Assembly: GCF_900091585.1 (NCBI RefSeq)
Contig: NZ_FMHT01000002.1
Location: 1-64,000, forward strand
Length of the DNA stretch: 64,000 bases
Direction of reading: 5' to 3'
Origin: Micromonospora nigra
Lineage (GTDB): Bacteria; Actinomycetota; Actinomycetes; Mycobacteriales; Micromonosporaceae
Position numbers and translations under genes: made by a program. The notes under the pieces were generated by a model. The model was not told the origin of the DNA, ran no database searches, and saw only the letters and a program-made list of their open reading frames with translations. Shown here piece by piece: positions 7,483 to 16,665 of this stretch. Within the stretch, counting starts at the first letter, position 1. The number at the start of each line of letters is the position of its first letter.

Positions 7483-9378
7483 TCATCGCGACGGGCGCGG
7501 GCGTCGCCGGTCCAGGGCCGGCTGATCGTCGCGGGCCCACCGCTGGACGTCGGCCCACGACAGGCGCAGCGCGCCCTGGCTGGTGACGATCTGCTGCCAG
7601 AGCTGACTGTGCGGGCGGCCCCGGTGGTCGTCGGGTTGAGCGGATAGCCGCTGGATCCAGCTCTCTTGGGCGGCGGCCGTCCAGTCGCCCAGCGCGCACC
7701 GCACGAGGGCTTGGTACAGCACGGCCGGGGAGTTGCCGTCGTAGCCGAAGGTGTATCGCGGCTCGTCGCCGGGATTGGGCACCGGCTGCGGCGCCAGCAG
7801 CGTCCCGTCGGGGCCGGGGGTCAGGGCGAACAGGCCGGTGGCGGAGTAGGTCTTGTCGGCGGCGATGACGGTCTGCGTTGTCCAGCCGGCCGGTGGCATG
7901 CTGGTGGGCCATTCGATGAGCAGGTGGTCGGCGATGCCCCCAACACCGGCGGTGAGGTGCGCGACGAGGCGTCCCTCGGGGTCGCGGTAGAGGTCGACCA
8001 GGCGCTCGCGGGCGCGGTCGAGCATCTGGTGGTGGGCGATGGCGGTGTCGGTGGCGTCCTCGGTGAGCAGGCGGACCAGCCGGCGGGTGGGACGAGCTGG
8101 GTCGCCGTGCGCGTCGGCCGGGGTCAGCCGGGTGAGGTGGCGGCGGTATTCGTCGTGGATCGGCCCGTGGGCGTCGGGCCAGCTGTAGGTGACGCAGAAG
8201 GTGTAGACCCGCTCGGGATGGGTGGTGGCGAGCTCGCCGCGTAGCAGCAGGATCGCCTGGCGCAGCGCGTCGCCGTACGGGTCGCCGGGCCGCCACGGCC
8301 TGTCGGCCTCGACCTGCGCGAGCCGGTCGAGTTCGTCGGCGGCGGCCTCGGGGTCGAGGTCGCGGCCGGCGGCGACGGCGGCGCGCTGCTCGGCCACGGC
8401 GGGCCAGGTGGGTGGCTGGGGTGCGGCCGCAAGGTACCAGCCGTCGCCGGTGCTCGGGTGGGTCAGCGCGGTGCTCACGTCGCGGTGTACGGCGCGCGTC
8501 TCCCGGGCCAGTAGGGCGAAGGCCTGCGGGTAGCTGGTGTGCATGGAGTGCTCCAGCGCCGCGGTGAGCCGGGCGATGGCGGCGGGCCACTCGGTGATGG
8601 TGTCGGGGATGGACACCGGGCGCGGCTGGTCGAGCAGCCGGACGGTCCGCATCAGCTCCGGGGTGGTGGTGCCGGCCCACCACAGCGGCAGGGGCCGGCC
8701 CAGCACCCGGGCGGCTTCGGAGGCGAACACGGAGCCGGCGTACTCCGGTGCATCCGGGCGGCGCTGCCGGCCGATGACGGGTTGCCGCATGGCGGCCACC
8801 GGCTCGCGCTGGGGCAGGAAGCGGCGCAGCATCGCGGGCAGCGCGGCCGGCGCGGGATCCGGCGCGGGGTCGGGCTGTTCCGGCATCCGCCACAGCTCCA
8901 GGTGCGGGTACGGCCCGTCCGGGCGCGGATCGAGCAGGAAGGGCTGCACGACGACGGCGCCGGGGCGGCGGTCCGGGTCGAGTCGCGCGATGGCGGCCTC
9001 GGCGATGGTGTCGCGGCTGACGTCCTGCCCGACGTAGCCGACGGCGTAGACGACCGGCTGGCCGGCGCCGTCGAAGATGGTCACCGCCGCGGTGTGCCCG
9101 CGTGGCAGGTCGATGTCCCCTGACCAGATCACCTCGGCGGGCTCGGTCGCGTCGGGCCAGCCGAACGGCCACACCGCGTCGTCGGGCACCGCCCGGCCGG
9201 TGGCGCGCAGCCACCGATCGATGGTCGCGGTGCTCCACACCTCGGCGCCGTCGGGATCGGCGCCGTCGGGTGCCGGCAGGCGCCGCTCGCCGTGCAGCTT
9301 GCGCAGCCGCTGGGCGCTCATCCGCGCCCGCCGGGCGAACTGCGCGAGGGTGTGCGGGCGAGACCGTGTCACTGTCAT
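7483..9378 (-). CDS. Large protein with N-terminal helix-turn-helix, 631 aa
   Basis: Starts at ATG 9378 behind AGAGAGG; residues 8-50 (HTLAQFARRARMSAQRLRKL, then LPAPDGADPDGAEVWSTATI) have the layout of a MerR/excisionase-type HTH with the usual 'rLPaPd' linker. The remaining 580 residues are unknown. They include repeated Trp/Pro-rich blocks and a C-terminal region (RYTFGYDGNSPAVLYQALVRCALGDW). No catalytic motif or membrane segment was recognised. An inverted repeat at 9400-9419 just upstream could be its own operator. It may be a regulator or sensor of the neighbouring AbiJ-like gene, but this is context only. Confidence 0.7.
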   Translation of the reverse strand: MTVTRSRPHTLAQFARRARMSAQRLRKLHGERRLPAPDGADPDGAEVWSTATIDRWLRATGRAVPDDAVWPFGWPDATEPAEVIWSGDIDLPRGHTAAVTIFDGAGQPVVYAVGYVGQDVSRDTIAEAAIARLDPDRRPGAVVVQPFLLDPRPDGPYPHLELWRMPEQPDPAPDPAPAALPAMLRRFLPQREPVAAMRQPVIGRQRRPDAPEYAGSVFASEAARVLGRPLPLWWAGTTTPELMRTVRLLDQPRPVSIPDTITEWPAAIARLTAALEHSMHTSYPQAFALLARETRAVHRDVSTALTHPSTGDGWYLAAAPQPPTWPAVAEQRAAVAAGRDLDPEAAADELDRLAQVEADRPWRPGDPYGDALRQAILLLRGELATTHPERVYTFCVTYSWPDAHGPIHDEYRRHLTRLTPADAHGDPARPTRRLVRLLTEDATDTAIAHHQMLDRARERLVDLYRDPEGRLVAHLTAGVGGIADHLLIEWPTSMPPAGWTTQTVIAADKTYSATGLFALTPGPDGTLLAPQPVPNPGDEPRYTFGYDGNSPAVLYQALVRCALGDWTAAAQESWIQRLSAQPDDHRGRPHSQLWQQIVTSQGALRLSWADVQRWARDDQPALDRRRPRPSR

Positions 9379-9399
9379 GTCCAAACCTCTCTGTTGCGT

Positions 9400-9419
9400 G
9401 AACGGTAACAGTCCCGTTC
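9400..9419. promoter_or_regulatory. Inverted repeat GAACGG-N8-CCGTTC
   Basis: A perfect 6-bp inverted repeat 21 bp upstream of the 631-aa gene's start, well placed for a repressor operator. Confidence 0.4.
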
Positions 9420-9457
9420 GGACACGACACCATCGCAATACCGGCGAGTCATCACGG

Positions 9458-9474
9458 TGATGCTGTCGGCATCA
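9458..9474. repeat. Dispersed palindrome, copy 4 (variant)
   Basis: TGATGCTGTCGGCATCA, two changes in the centre; upstream of the 631-aa gene. Confidence 0.8.
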
Positions 9475-9523
9475 CTCGTAGCGCGAGGATCGACGGTCGA
9501 CGGGCCCGCCGACGCCCGTCGGA

Positions 9524-9558
9524 GTTAGGTCCGAGAACGGAACATTCCCGGACCTTAC
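9524..9558. promoter_or_regulatory. 10-bp inverted repeat in divergent gap
   Basis: GTTAGGTCCG and CGGACCTTAC pair over 9 of 10 bases. It sits in the 415-bp gap (9379-9793) between the 631-aa gene and the DUF6283 gene. Apart from this, copy 4 and the 9400 repeat, I see nothing in that gap. Confidence 0.35.
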
Positions 9559-9793
9559 TTCCGGGTAGGCGCGTGCCCCTGCTTCCAGAGCAGCCCCAAC
9601 CTGTTCCATCGGGGGCTGAGACAGGTTGCGGGGAGTGCAACCAGCAGGGGTGCGAGGCTGGATCAGCCCGTTAGGCAAACGCTGCCCACAATCGGCAACC
9701 TGTGGGCCTAGGCCTGATGGTATGGACTCCAACCGTCGCGGGGCACAGATTGACGGCTCCCGCGGACTGTCCAGCGTGGGCTAGGGTCCCAAT

Positions 9794-10348
9794 ATGCCCC
9801 CACAGGAACTATGGACCTCGGCTGTGGCATCAGTCCCACCGTCAGGGCTGGCCCCCGCGGTGGTGCCAGCCCTCGATGGCGACGACCGATCTGTTGGTCG
9901 ACCGAAAGCCCCGGGATCGGTTGTGTCCCGGGTGGGCGAGGTCGATCGGTTACAGATGTGCGCCCGGCCGTGTGGTCCCTGCCCCTGGCGGCGGGACAAC
10001 GCGGACCGCAAGCGGTACGGCAACCTGCCGGAGTACGCCGCCGGAACCATTCCCGGTGAGCCGGGGTTTGGCGAGCCCGTCGACGGCGACCCGCAAGCGG
10101 CGTTGGGGACGCGGTTCGCCTGCCACCACGTCTCCTCGGGCAATCCGCACGTGTGCGCCGGGCACGTCGCGGTGGTCGGCCGGGAGCACCCGCTGGTCCG
10201 CTTCGGCGTCATCCTTGGTCTGATCGATCCGGCAGCCCTCAAGCCCGGTGAGGACTGGCCGCCGTTGTTCGACAGCTACCAGGAGATGATGACTGCGGTG
10301 GGCCCGGATGCCCCGCTGCCACCCGGAACGGAGCTGGTGCAGCGATGA
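9794..10348 (+). CDS. DUF6283-like cysteine-rich protein
   Basis: A 184-residue protein whose core matches the DUF6283 pattern: CARPCGPCPWRRDN, YGNLPEYAAGT, then FACHHVSSGNPHVCAGHVAVVG. Conserved Cys and His suggest a metal site. The first 50 residues look poorly conserved, so an internal start near MCARPCGPCPW (about 9956) is possible. It overlaps the next gene by 4 bp (ATGA) and heads an operon with an AbrB-PIN fusion and a recombinase. Function unknown. Confidence 0.75.
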   Translation: MPPQELWTSAVASVPPSGLAPAVVPALDGDDRSVGRPKAPGSVVSRVGEVDRLQMCARPCGPCPWRRDNADRKRYGNLPEYAAGTIPGEPGFGEPVDGDPQAALGTRFACHHVSSGNPHVCAGHVAVVGREHPLVRFGVILGLIDPAALKPGEDWPPLFDSYQEMMTAVGPDAPLPPGTELVQR

Positions 10349-11133
10349 AGCTGGTAGCGAGCACGGGCACCGTCGCTCGTCCCTCAACGGTGGACTACCG
10401 GAGGCGGTTCACCCTGCCCACGACGCTGGCTGATGCCGCCGGCATCACCCCGGGCCCGGTGGTCGTGCTGCGCGGGGAGCGGCCCGGCGAGCTGCTGGTG
10501 ACCACACCCGGTGCGGCCCTGGCCCGGGTGCGCGCCGCCTTGGCCGCCACCGTCGCCGCGCACGGCGTGCACGGCTCGCTGCGGGCCGCGCTGGTCGACG
10601 GGCTCGGCCGGGCCGCGCACGGTCCGGCAGCCGGCGTCCCGGTCGACCTGCCGGCCGAGGGCTGGATCGTCTGCGACGCGGCGCCGCTGGTGGCGCTGCT
10701 CGACGGCGACCCGGACGCCGAGGCCCTGGTGCCGCTGCTGCCCCGGACCGTCATCACCGATGCGGCCGAGAACGACCTGTTCATGGTGCTGCTCGCCGCC
10801 GGCCTGGCGGCGGCCGACACGATTGGCGGACAGATCGACGGCCACGAGCAGGTGATGGACGTCCTGACCGCCCTCGGGCTGCGGACCGCCGGTCTCGACA
10901 CCGAGTGGGCACCGGTCCGCACACGCGAGTTCGCGCTGCGCACCGCCGATGCCGGGCTGACCGACGCCGAGCGGGCAACGATCGCGCTGGCCGCGCACCT
11001 CGGCGTGCCGGCGCTGCTCGGCCGACCGGTCGGCGAGTTGCCCGGTGCGGCAGGCGGCGTCTCGCTGGTCGACTACCGAGACCTGGCTCCGACGCCGGCC
11101 ACCGATACCCCGGCCGTGGTCACGCCGGCGTGA
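10345..11133 (+). CDS. AbrB-like plus PIN-like fusion protein
   Basis: Residues about 13-60 (STVDYRRRFTLPTTLADAAGITPGPVVVL in pieces: RRRFTLP, LADAAGITPG) fit a SpoVT/AbrB antitoxin-type DNA-binding fold. Residues about 105-240 (WIVCDAAPLVALLDGD, VITDAAENDLFMVLLAAG, LTDAERATIALAAHLGVPALL) fit a PIN ribonuclease with the acidic residues of the family. An antitoxin and toxin would thus be on one 262-aa chain. The palindrome copy at 10431 encodes DAAGIT exactly at the AbrB motif. The gene overlaps both neighbours (ATGA and GTGA). PIN assignment is by pattern and moderately sure. Confidence 0.65.
   Translation: MKLVASTGTVARPSTVDYRRRFTLPTTLADAAGITPGPVVVLRGERPGELLVTTPGAALARVRAALAATVAAHGVHGSLRAALVDGLGRAAHGPAAGVPVDLPAEGWIVCDAAPLVALLDGDPDAEALVPLLPRTVITDAAENDLFMVLLAAGLAAADTIGGQIDGHEQVMDVLTALGLRTAGLDTEWAPVRTREFALRTADAGLTDAERATIALAAHLGVPALLGRPVGELPGAAGGVSLVDYRDLAPTPATDTPAVVTPA
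10431..10447. repeat. Dispersed palindrome, copy 5 (perfect, coding)
   Basis: TGATGCCGCCGGCATCA, C-centred; encodes DAAGIT in the AbrB-like domain. Confidence 0.95.
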
Positions 11134-12449
11134 CCGAATCCACCGCCACGGCGGCTGACCCGGCCGGTCCGCTCCCGGCCGCGCCGCCGGCTCCCCGGGA
11201 ACCGGTCGCCGCGGCACCCGCCGCGCTGGCCCAGGGCGGACCCGGTCCGGGCACCGGGGCGACGGGGGAGGTGCTGCACGGCGAGCTGGTCGCCGTGCGG
11301 ACCGGCGGCGTCCTGGCCGCCGGTCCGGGACCGGCCCGCCTCGACGTCGAGCGGTGGCTGGCCGACCACAGGCCCCGGGACGGCGCCGACCTCGCTCGGC
11401 TCCGCGACCTGGCCGACGACGTGGCCATGTACGCGCAGGCGTCCCGCGCGCCTGCCACCATGCGCAAGTACGACAGCGGGTGGGCCGCGTTCACCGATTG
11501 GTGCGCCGAGTTCGGGTTCGAGGCCGGGCCACCGGCCGCCGTGGAGGTGGTCGCGCTCTACCTGGCTCAGATGGGTCGGGACCGTCTTGCCATCTCCACC
11601 ATGGATGGTCGGCTCGCCGCGATCCGCGACCGGCACCTCGAAGCCGGGCTGCTGCCCCCGACCGACGATCTGCGGCTGCGCCGCGTCCGCGACGGGGTAC
11701 GGCGGGTGCGTGGACGGCCTACCGAAGGCGTCGATGCGATCGGCCTGCCTCTGCTCGCCGCGATGCTGGCCAGCCTGCCTGCCGGCCCGGCCCCGGGCGC
11801 GGACACACCCCTGGCTGACCGGCGGACGCACCTCGCCGCGCTGCGTGACCGCTGCCTCCTCACAGTCGGCTACCTGGCGGCGCTGCGCCGGGAGGAGCTG
11901 GCCGGGCTGCCCGTCGATCACCTGGAGCTGCGCCCGGAAGGGCTACGGCTGTTGGTCGCCCGGTCGAAGGCCGACCAGCACGCGAGCGGGCGTCGGATCG
12001 ATCTACCGTGGGCGCCGGAATCGGTCGCATGGCTGTGTCCGGTGCGCGCGGCGCTCGCATGGCTGGATGTCTCCGGCCGCCGGCAGTACCTGCACCGGCC
12101 CGGCCGCGTCCGCACCGGCGCGGTGCCGCTGCTGTCCGGCATCACCGTCGGCGCTCGGTTACGCCGCACTGCGATAACCGACCGGCACGTGGCCCGGGTC
12201 GTCAAAGCCACCGCCGAGGCTGCCGGACAGCTTGCCGAGGTCGTCGACCAACTCGCTGGCCATTCGCTGCGGGCTGGGTTCGCCACTGCCGCCGAGGCCG
12301 CAGGCGCCCCTCGACCGGTTATCGCCCGTGTCCTCGGCCACGGCAGTGGCACCACCGACCGCTACATCCGCCACACCTGGGACGGCCAGGCGCAGCGCGC
12401 TGTGTATGGGTGGGCTGCGGCGACCATCGGCCCGCCACACGGAAGCTGA
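11130..12449 (+). CDS. Tyrosine recombinase / phage-type integrase
   Basis: A 439-residue recombinase beginning at GTG 11130, which overlaps the previous stop (GTGA). A Pro/Ala-rich tail (1-75) precedes a SAM-like core-binding domain (about 95-190, ATMRKYDSGWAAFTDWC). The catalytic domain has R253 (ALRREEL), K280 (RSKADQHASG), H378 and R381 (HSLRAGF), H404 (LGHGSGTTD) and Y412 (DRYIRH), a full R-K-H-R-H-Y set. It could integrate the element or resolve multimers. There is no tRNA or obvious att repeat next to it. Being third in an operon with DUF6283 and AbrB-PIN is unusual. Confidence 0.9.
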   Translation: MTESTATAADPAGPLPAAPPAPREPVAAAPAALAQGGPGPGTGATGEVLHGELVAVRTGGVLAAGPGPARLDVERWLADHRPRDGADLARLRDLADDVAMYAQASRAPATMRKYDSGWAAFTDWCAEFGFEAGPPAAVEVVALYLAQMGRDRLAISTMDGRLAAIRDRHLEAGLLPPTDDLRLRRVRDGVRRVRGRPTEGVDAIGLPLLAAMLASLPAGPAPGADTPLADRRTHLAALRDRCLLTVGYLAALRREELAGLPVDHLELRPEGLRLLVARSKADQHASGRRIDLPWAPESVAWLCPVRAALAWLDVSGRRQYLHRPGRVRTGAVPLLSGITVGARLRRTAITDRHVARVVKATAEAAGQLAEVVDQLAGHSLRAGFATAAEAAGAPRPVIARVLGHGSGTTDRYIRHTWDGQAQRAVYGWAAATIGPPHGS

Positions 12450-12453
12450 CCGG

Positions 12454-12470
12454 CGATGCCGCCGGCATCA
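12454..12470. repeat. Dispersed palindrome, copy 6
   Basis: CGATGCCGCCGGCATCA, one end change; 5 bp after the recombinase stop codon, where it could form a terminator hairpin. Confidence 0.9.
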
Positions 12471-12483
12471 CCCGCGAGGACAC

Positions 12484-12524
12484 TGTCGGGGTCGATCCCG
12501 ACAACACGAACGCCCATCCCGACA
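12484..12524. promoter_or_regulatory. Repeated TGTCGGG/CCCGACA half-sites
   Basis: TGTCGGG (12484) and CCCGACA (12497) form a 7-bp inverted repeat, and a third CCCGACA follows at 12518, 21 bp further. This is an operator-like array just upstream of the 105-aa gene. Confidence 0.4.
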
Positions 12525-12557
12525 ACACTCCGATACCCCATCACCTCGGAGGCACCG

Positions 12558-12875
12558 ATGGAGCCCAGCCCGCACCGCGACAACGGCCCGTATGCATCGC
12601 ATGCGCAAGCGCGCATGCAGTTCGCTGCCATTGCTCACGGCATCCCGACGCGGTCATCCGATGACCTTGCCGGTGTCTCGGCGATGGTCCTGGCGGAGGC
12701 ACTGCTAATCGGCGGGGTCGAGACCAGCGACTACGAACAGCGCACCCGTGAGGCTATCGCCCGGAAGGTCGACCCCGAGTCGGCCCAGGTCATCGCCGGG
12801 TGGATCATCCGTGCCCGCCTGGCTGCCACCCAGCCGACTTCACCGGTCGCTACGGCCCCACCGGTCCAGACCTGA
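12558..12875 (+). CDS. Small helical hypothetical protein, 105 aa
   Basis: ATG 12558 follows a GGAGG box with good spacing, so this start is preferred over the in-frame ATG inside the palindrome. The product is helical with a conserved-looking core (QARMQFAAIAHGIPTRSSDDL, EQRTREAIARKV). No family recognised. It lies between the recombinase and the restriction-modification-like gene and could be regulatory. Confidence 0.6.
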   Translation: MEPSPHRDNGPYASHAQARMQFAAIAHGIPTRSSDDLAGVSAMVLAEALLIGGVETSDYEQRTREAIARKVDPESAQVIAGWIIRARLAATQPTSPVATAPPVQT

Positions 12876-13033
12876 CGGCGTCCTGACGGCCCAGCATGCA
12901 TCCGAGGTCGAGCAGGGTGCAGTGGCCCTGGCGACCCGACCGGTGGATGGCGGGCTGGAGGCCGCGTTCTGTTGATCCATTAGTGTCTCAGGGTGTCTGC
13001 AAGGGGTGGACGTACCTCGGGGAGGGCCATGCG

Positions 13034-16000
13034 ATGACGCACACCACAGAGGCATGGCTCAGTTCGGCCGTGGCTGACTTCGGCCGGGACTGCAAGGATG
13101 CGCTGGCCGGCCCGGGTGAGCCTGAGGCGGCTATCCGTCCGCCGATCGAGCGGCTGCTACGCGCCTTCTGCGATCATCTCGGCGCGGTCATGGCCTACTA
13201 CCCGGAGGCTGCCCTCGATGACCTGAAGGTTCGGCCTGACTACGCGATCCGGATCGACGGGGCGATTACCGGCTACCTGGAGGTTAAGAAGCCCAGCACG
13301 GACATCGACCCGGCCGCTTTCCGCGGGCACAACCGCACCCAGTGGGAACGGTTGAAGGACCTGCCGAACCTGCTGTACACCAACGGCGGCTCGTGGATGC
13401 TCTACCGCGACGGCGAGCAGGTCGGCGATACCGTCCACCTCGACAGATCCTTCGCCACCGCCGGCAGCCTGCTGACCGTCCGCGACGGCCGCTTCGAGCA
13501 GCTGCTACGCAACTTTCTGACCTGGAAGCCTGCGCCGATCCGGTCCGTGCAGCAGCTCGTCCGGGCGATCGCACCGCTGTGCCGTCTGCTCAGGCAAGAG
13601 GTCCTCGACCAGCTCGACCGCGAAGCAACAGCGATCCGCGCCGGGCAGGCCGAGGGAGAGCAGCCCTTTACTGGTCTGGCCAAGGACTGGCGGCGCCTGC
13701 TGTTCCCCACGGCGGACAACAGTGTGTTCGCCGACGGCTATGCCCAGGCGGTCACTTTCGCTCTGCTCCTCGCCCGCTCCGAGAACATTCCGCTGGCCGA
13801 TGGCAACCTGCACGAGGTGGGCCGCAAGCTCGGCAACACTCACTCGGTCATGGGTAAGGCCTTGCAACTGCTCACTGACAGTGTCTCCGACCGGTTCCGG
13901 GTCTCCCTCGACCTGCTCGTCCGGGTCGTCGACGCGGTGAAGTGGGATCGCATCCGTGCTGGCCGCGCCGACGCCTACCTGCACCTGTACGAAGACTTCC
14001 TTGAGGTATACGACGACGACCTACGCAAAGCCTCCGGCACCTACTACACCCCGACGCAGGTCGTCACCGAGATGGCCCGCCTGGTCGAAGACGTCCTACG
14101 CACCCGGCTTGGCTGTGCCGACGGGTTCTGGTCCCCGCAGGTTGTCACCGTCGACCCGGCTATGGGCACCGGCACGTTCCTGCACGCGATCATCAAAAGG
14201 GTCGCCGAGCAGGTCACCGACGCCGAGGGCCCGGGCGCGGTACCGCAGGCCATCGAGCAGCTCGCCACGCGGCTGATCGGCTTCGAGTTGCAGATGGGTC
14301 CGTACGCCGTCGCCGAGCTGCGCCAGTCCGACATGCTGCGCAAGTACGCGGCCTCGCTCCCGGCCGGTGGTCAGCACTTGTACGTCACCGACACCCTCGA
14401 CGACCCGTACGCCGAGGAACAGCTGATTGCCTCCACCTACGCGCCGCTGTCACGGTCCCGTCGCCGGGCGAACAAGATCAAGGCAGATCAGCCGGTCACG
14501 GTGGTCATCGGTAACCCGCCCTACCGCGAACGGGCCGAAGGACTCGGCGGCTGGGTCGAGAACGGCTCACCACACACGCCGGCCCCGTTGAACGGCTTCC
14601 GGCTGGCCGGCAACGGCCGCACCGAGTACGTGCTCAAGAACCTCTACGTCTACTTCTGGCGATGGGCCACGTGGAAGGCCTTCGATGCCCACCCTGGACA
14701 GGGGCAAGGTGTCGTCGCGTTCATCACCACCGCCGGCTACCTACGAGGTCCCGGTTTCAAGGGCTTCCGCAAGTACCTGCGGGAGACCTGCGACGAGGGT
14801 TGGATCATCGATGTCTCCCCGGAAGGCATGCGCCCCGACGTGGCCACCCGCGTCTTCCCCGGCGTCCAGCAGCCACTGGCCATCGGCATCTTCGTCCGTC
14901 GCCCCGACACCGACCGCGAGCAACCCGCCCGGATCTGGTACACCGCCCTCCATGGCCGCCGCCAGGCCAAGTACAACCAGCTCCAGAACTTGACGCTCGA
15001 CGGCGACGGGTGGCGACGAGCACGCACGGACTGGACCGCCCCGCTTACCCCAGCAGCCGAGTCTGCCTGGGACGACTACCCGGCCCTGGGCGACCTACTC
15101 CCATGGGCCGTGCCCGGAGTCAAGCCCAATCGCACCTGGGTCTATGCGCCGCATCCGAGCGTGCTCCAAGACCGGTGGTCAGGGCTTAAGAGCGCTAGCA
15201 ACCGTGATGAGCGCAAGGAGCTGATGAAGGAGACGCGTGACCGCACGATCGATACAAGGGTCGAGCCACTCCCTGGCTTTGAGTCTCACCAGAAGACCCT
15301 TGCCGAAGATCAGAGCGAGTGCCGCCCGCCAGTGCGAGTCGCGTTCCGCAGCTTGGACCGACAGTGGATCATTCCGGACAGCCGCCTCATCGACTTCTCG
15401 CGCCCGGATCTCTGGCGAGCAGTCGACGCCGGCCAGGTCTTCATCAGTGAGCTTCATTCGGCACCGCTGACCAGCGGGCCTGCAATCACCTTCGCGGCGC
15501 TGGTCCCGGACATGCACCATTTCAAGGGGTCGGAGGGCGGCCGTGTGCTTCCGATGCGGCACTCGGGCGGCGTGCCCAATGTGCCGCCGCTGCTGCTTAC
15601 CTCGCTCAGCGGCCGGCTCGGGTGTGCGGTGTCGGTCGAAGACCTGGTCGCATACATCGCCGGCACTGCGGCACACCGCGCGTTCACCCCACGGTTCGCC
15701 GAGGAACTGGTCACGCCCGGCATTCGGGTGCCCCTCACCGCAGATCCCCAACTGTGGGCCGAGGCCGTCGCCGTCGGCCAGCAGGTTATCTGGCTGCACA
15801 CCTACGGCGAAGCCTTCACCGACCCGACATCCGAGCGCCCAAGGAAGAACATCCGCTACCCAGCCGACGATCCCCGACGCCCGCTAAACACCACCGCGAT
15901 CGCCGTCGACTCGGTGCCCGACACGATCAGCCACAACCCCACAACCGAGACCCTGCACGTCGGAACCGGCTCGTTCGCGCCAGTCCCCGCCGCCGTCTGG

Positions 16001-16315
16001 GAATACGACGTCGGCGGGATGCAGGTAATCAAGAAGTGGTTCTCCTACCGAAAGGCCAACCCCGGTGGGCGCCGATCCAGCCCGCTCGATGCGATCCATG
16101 TCGACCGCTGGCCGCACGAGTGGACTGCGGAACTCAACGACCTGCTGACCGTGCTCCGCCGCCTTGCCGACCTAGAGCCACACCAGGAGGATCTACTCGA
16201 CCGCATCGTCGCCGGCCCACAGATCACCGTCGCCGACCTGACCGCAGCCGGCGTCTTCCCCGTCCCCGACCTCGCCCGCAGAGCCCACCGCCACGCACCC
16301 GGCTTGTTCTCCTGA
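13034..16315 (+). CDS. Single-chain restriction-modification-like protein (nuclease plus N6 adenine methylase)
   Basis: A 1093-residue protein starting at ATG 13034 behind GGAGGG. The N-terminus has a PD-(D/E)XK pattern: D69 (RPDYAIRID), E83 and K85 (GYLEVKKP). The middle has an N6-adenine methyltransferase: SAM motif VDPAMGTGTF near 373-382 and catalytic NPPY at 494-497. The C-terminal half resembles the type ISP specificity region (RYPADDPRRP). No helicase motifs lie between nuclease and methylase, unlike classical type ISP enzymes (about 1600 aa), so it is closer to a type IIG or solitary layout. Likely a defence or epigenetic gene; recognition site unknown. It contains no palindrome copy despite its length. 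Confidence 0.8.
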   Translation: MTHTTEAWLSSAVADFGRDCKDALAGPGEPEAAIRPPIERLLRAFCDHLGAVMAYYPEAALDDLKVRPDYAIRIDGAITGYLEVKKPSTDIDPAAFRGHNRTQWERLKDLPNLLYTNGGSWMLYRDGEQVGDTVHLDRSFATAGSLLTVRDGRFEQLLRNFLTWKPAPIRSVQQLVRAIAPLCRLLRQEVLDQLDREATAIRAGQAEGEQPFTGLAKDWRRLLFPTADNSVFADGYAQAVTFALLLARSENIPLADGNLHEVGRKLGNTHSVMGKALQLLTDSVSDRFRVSLDLLVRVVDAVKWDRIRAGRADAYLHLYEDFLEVYDDDLRKASGTYYTPTQVVTEMARLVEDVLRTRLGCADGFWSPQVVTVDPAMGTGTFLHAIIKRVAEQVTDAEGPGAVPQAIEQLATRLIGFELQMGPYAVAELRQSDMLRKYAASLPAGGQHLYVTDTLDDPYAEEQLIASTYAPLSRSRRRANKIKADQPVTVVIGNPPYRERAEGLGGWVENGSPHTPAPLNGFRLAGNGRTEYVLKNLYVYFWRWATWKAFDAHPGQGQGVVAFITTAGYLRGPGFKGFRKYLRETCDEGWIIDVSPEGMRPDVATRVFPGVQQPLAIGIFVRRPDTDREQPARIWYTALHGRRQAKYNQLQNLTLDGDGWRRARTDWTAPLTPAAESAWDDYPALGDLLPWAVPGVKPNRTWVYAPHPSVLQDRWSGLKSASNRDERKELMKETRDRTIDTRVEPLPGFESHQKTLAEDQSECRPPVRVAFRSLDRQWIIPDSRLIDFSRPDLWRAVDAGQVFISELHSAPLTSGPAITFAALVPDMHHFKGSEGGRVLPMRHSGGVPNVPPLLLTSLSGRLGCAVSVEDLVAYIAGTAAHRAFTPRFAEELVTPGIRVPLTADPQLWAEAVAVGQQVIWLHTYGEAFTDPTSERPRKNIRYPADDPRRPLNTTAIAVDSVPDTISHNPTTETLHVGTGSFAPVPAAVWEYDVGGMQVIKKWFSYRKANPGGRRSSPLDAIHVDRWPHEWTAELNDLLTVLRRLADLEPHQEDLLDRIVAGPQITVADLTAAGVFPVPDLARRAHRHAPGLFS

Positions 16316-16473
16316 ACCGCTCATTGGCTCCGGCTTCACGGGCGAGGCAAAAAACAGGGCATTAAGGATACTTCGTAACCGTACGTATCGAGGAGAGAAG
16401 CTGACCACCCGCTGGCGCCAAAGATCCCCCCGTGCTGCCTGCCCGCATGCAGGGTGAGCTGTATCATGACCGC

Positions 16474-16665
16474 ATGACGAACCCTGAGCCCCCCGGCGTG
16501 CATGACGACACGACGGCGCAGCTCGCCTCGGTCGGCATCCCGGTGACCGAGGCAGGCAAGGAGCGTGCCCGGAGGCGGCTTTCTGAGGCTGCGGCTCGCC
16601 GCACGCCTGAGCTGCGGGCAACGTGGCGTAGGCAGCTCGGCGTCGATCCTCAGCGCGCTGCGTGA
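16474..16665 (+). CDS. Small antitoxin-like protein, 63 aa
   Basis: A 63-residue helical basic protein (ASVGIPVTEAGKERARRRLSE, RRTPELRATWRRQLG). It overlaps the downstream PIN gene by GTGA, the classic antitoxin-toxin layout. No ribbon-helix-helix or AbrB signature is certain. An antitoxin role is inferred from position and size. Confidence 0.6.
   Translation: MTNPEPPGVHDDTTAQLASVGIPVTEAGKERARRRLSEAAARRTPELRATWRRQLGVDPQRAA

Noticed and set aside
11130-12560. att site or tRNA next to the recombinase
   Set aside because: No tRNA-like fold or direct repeat of useful length was found near the gene.
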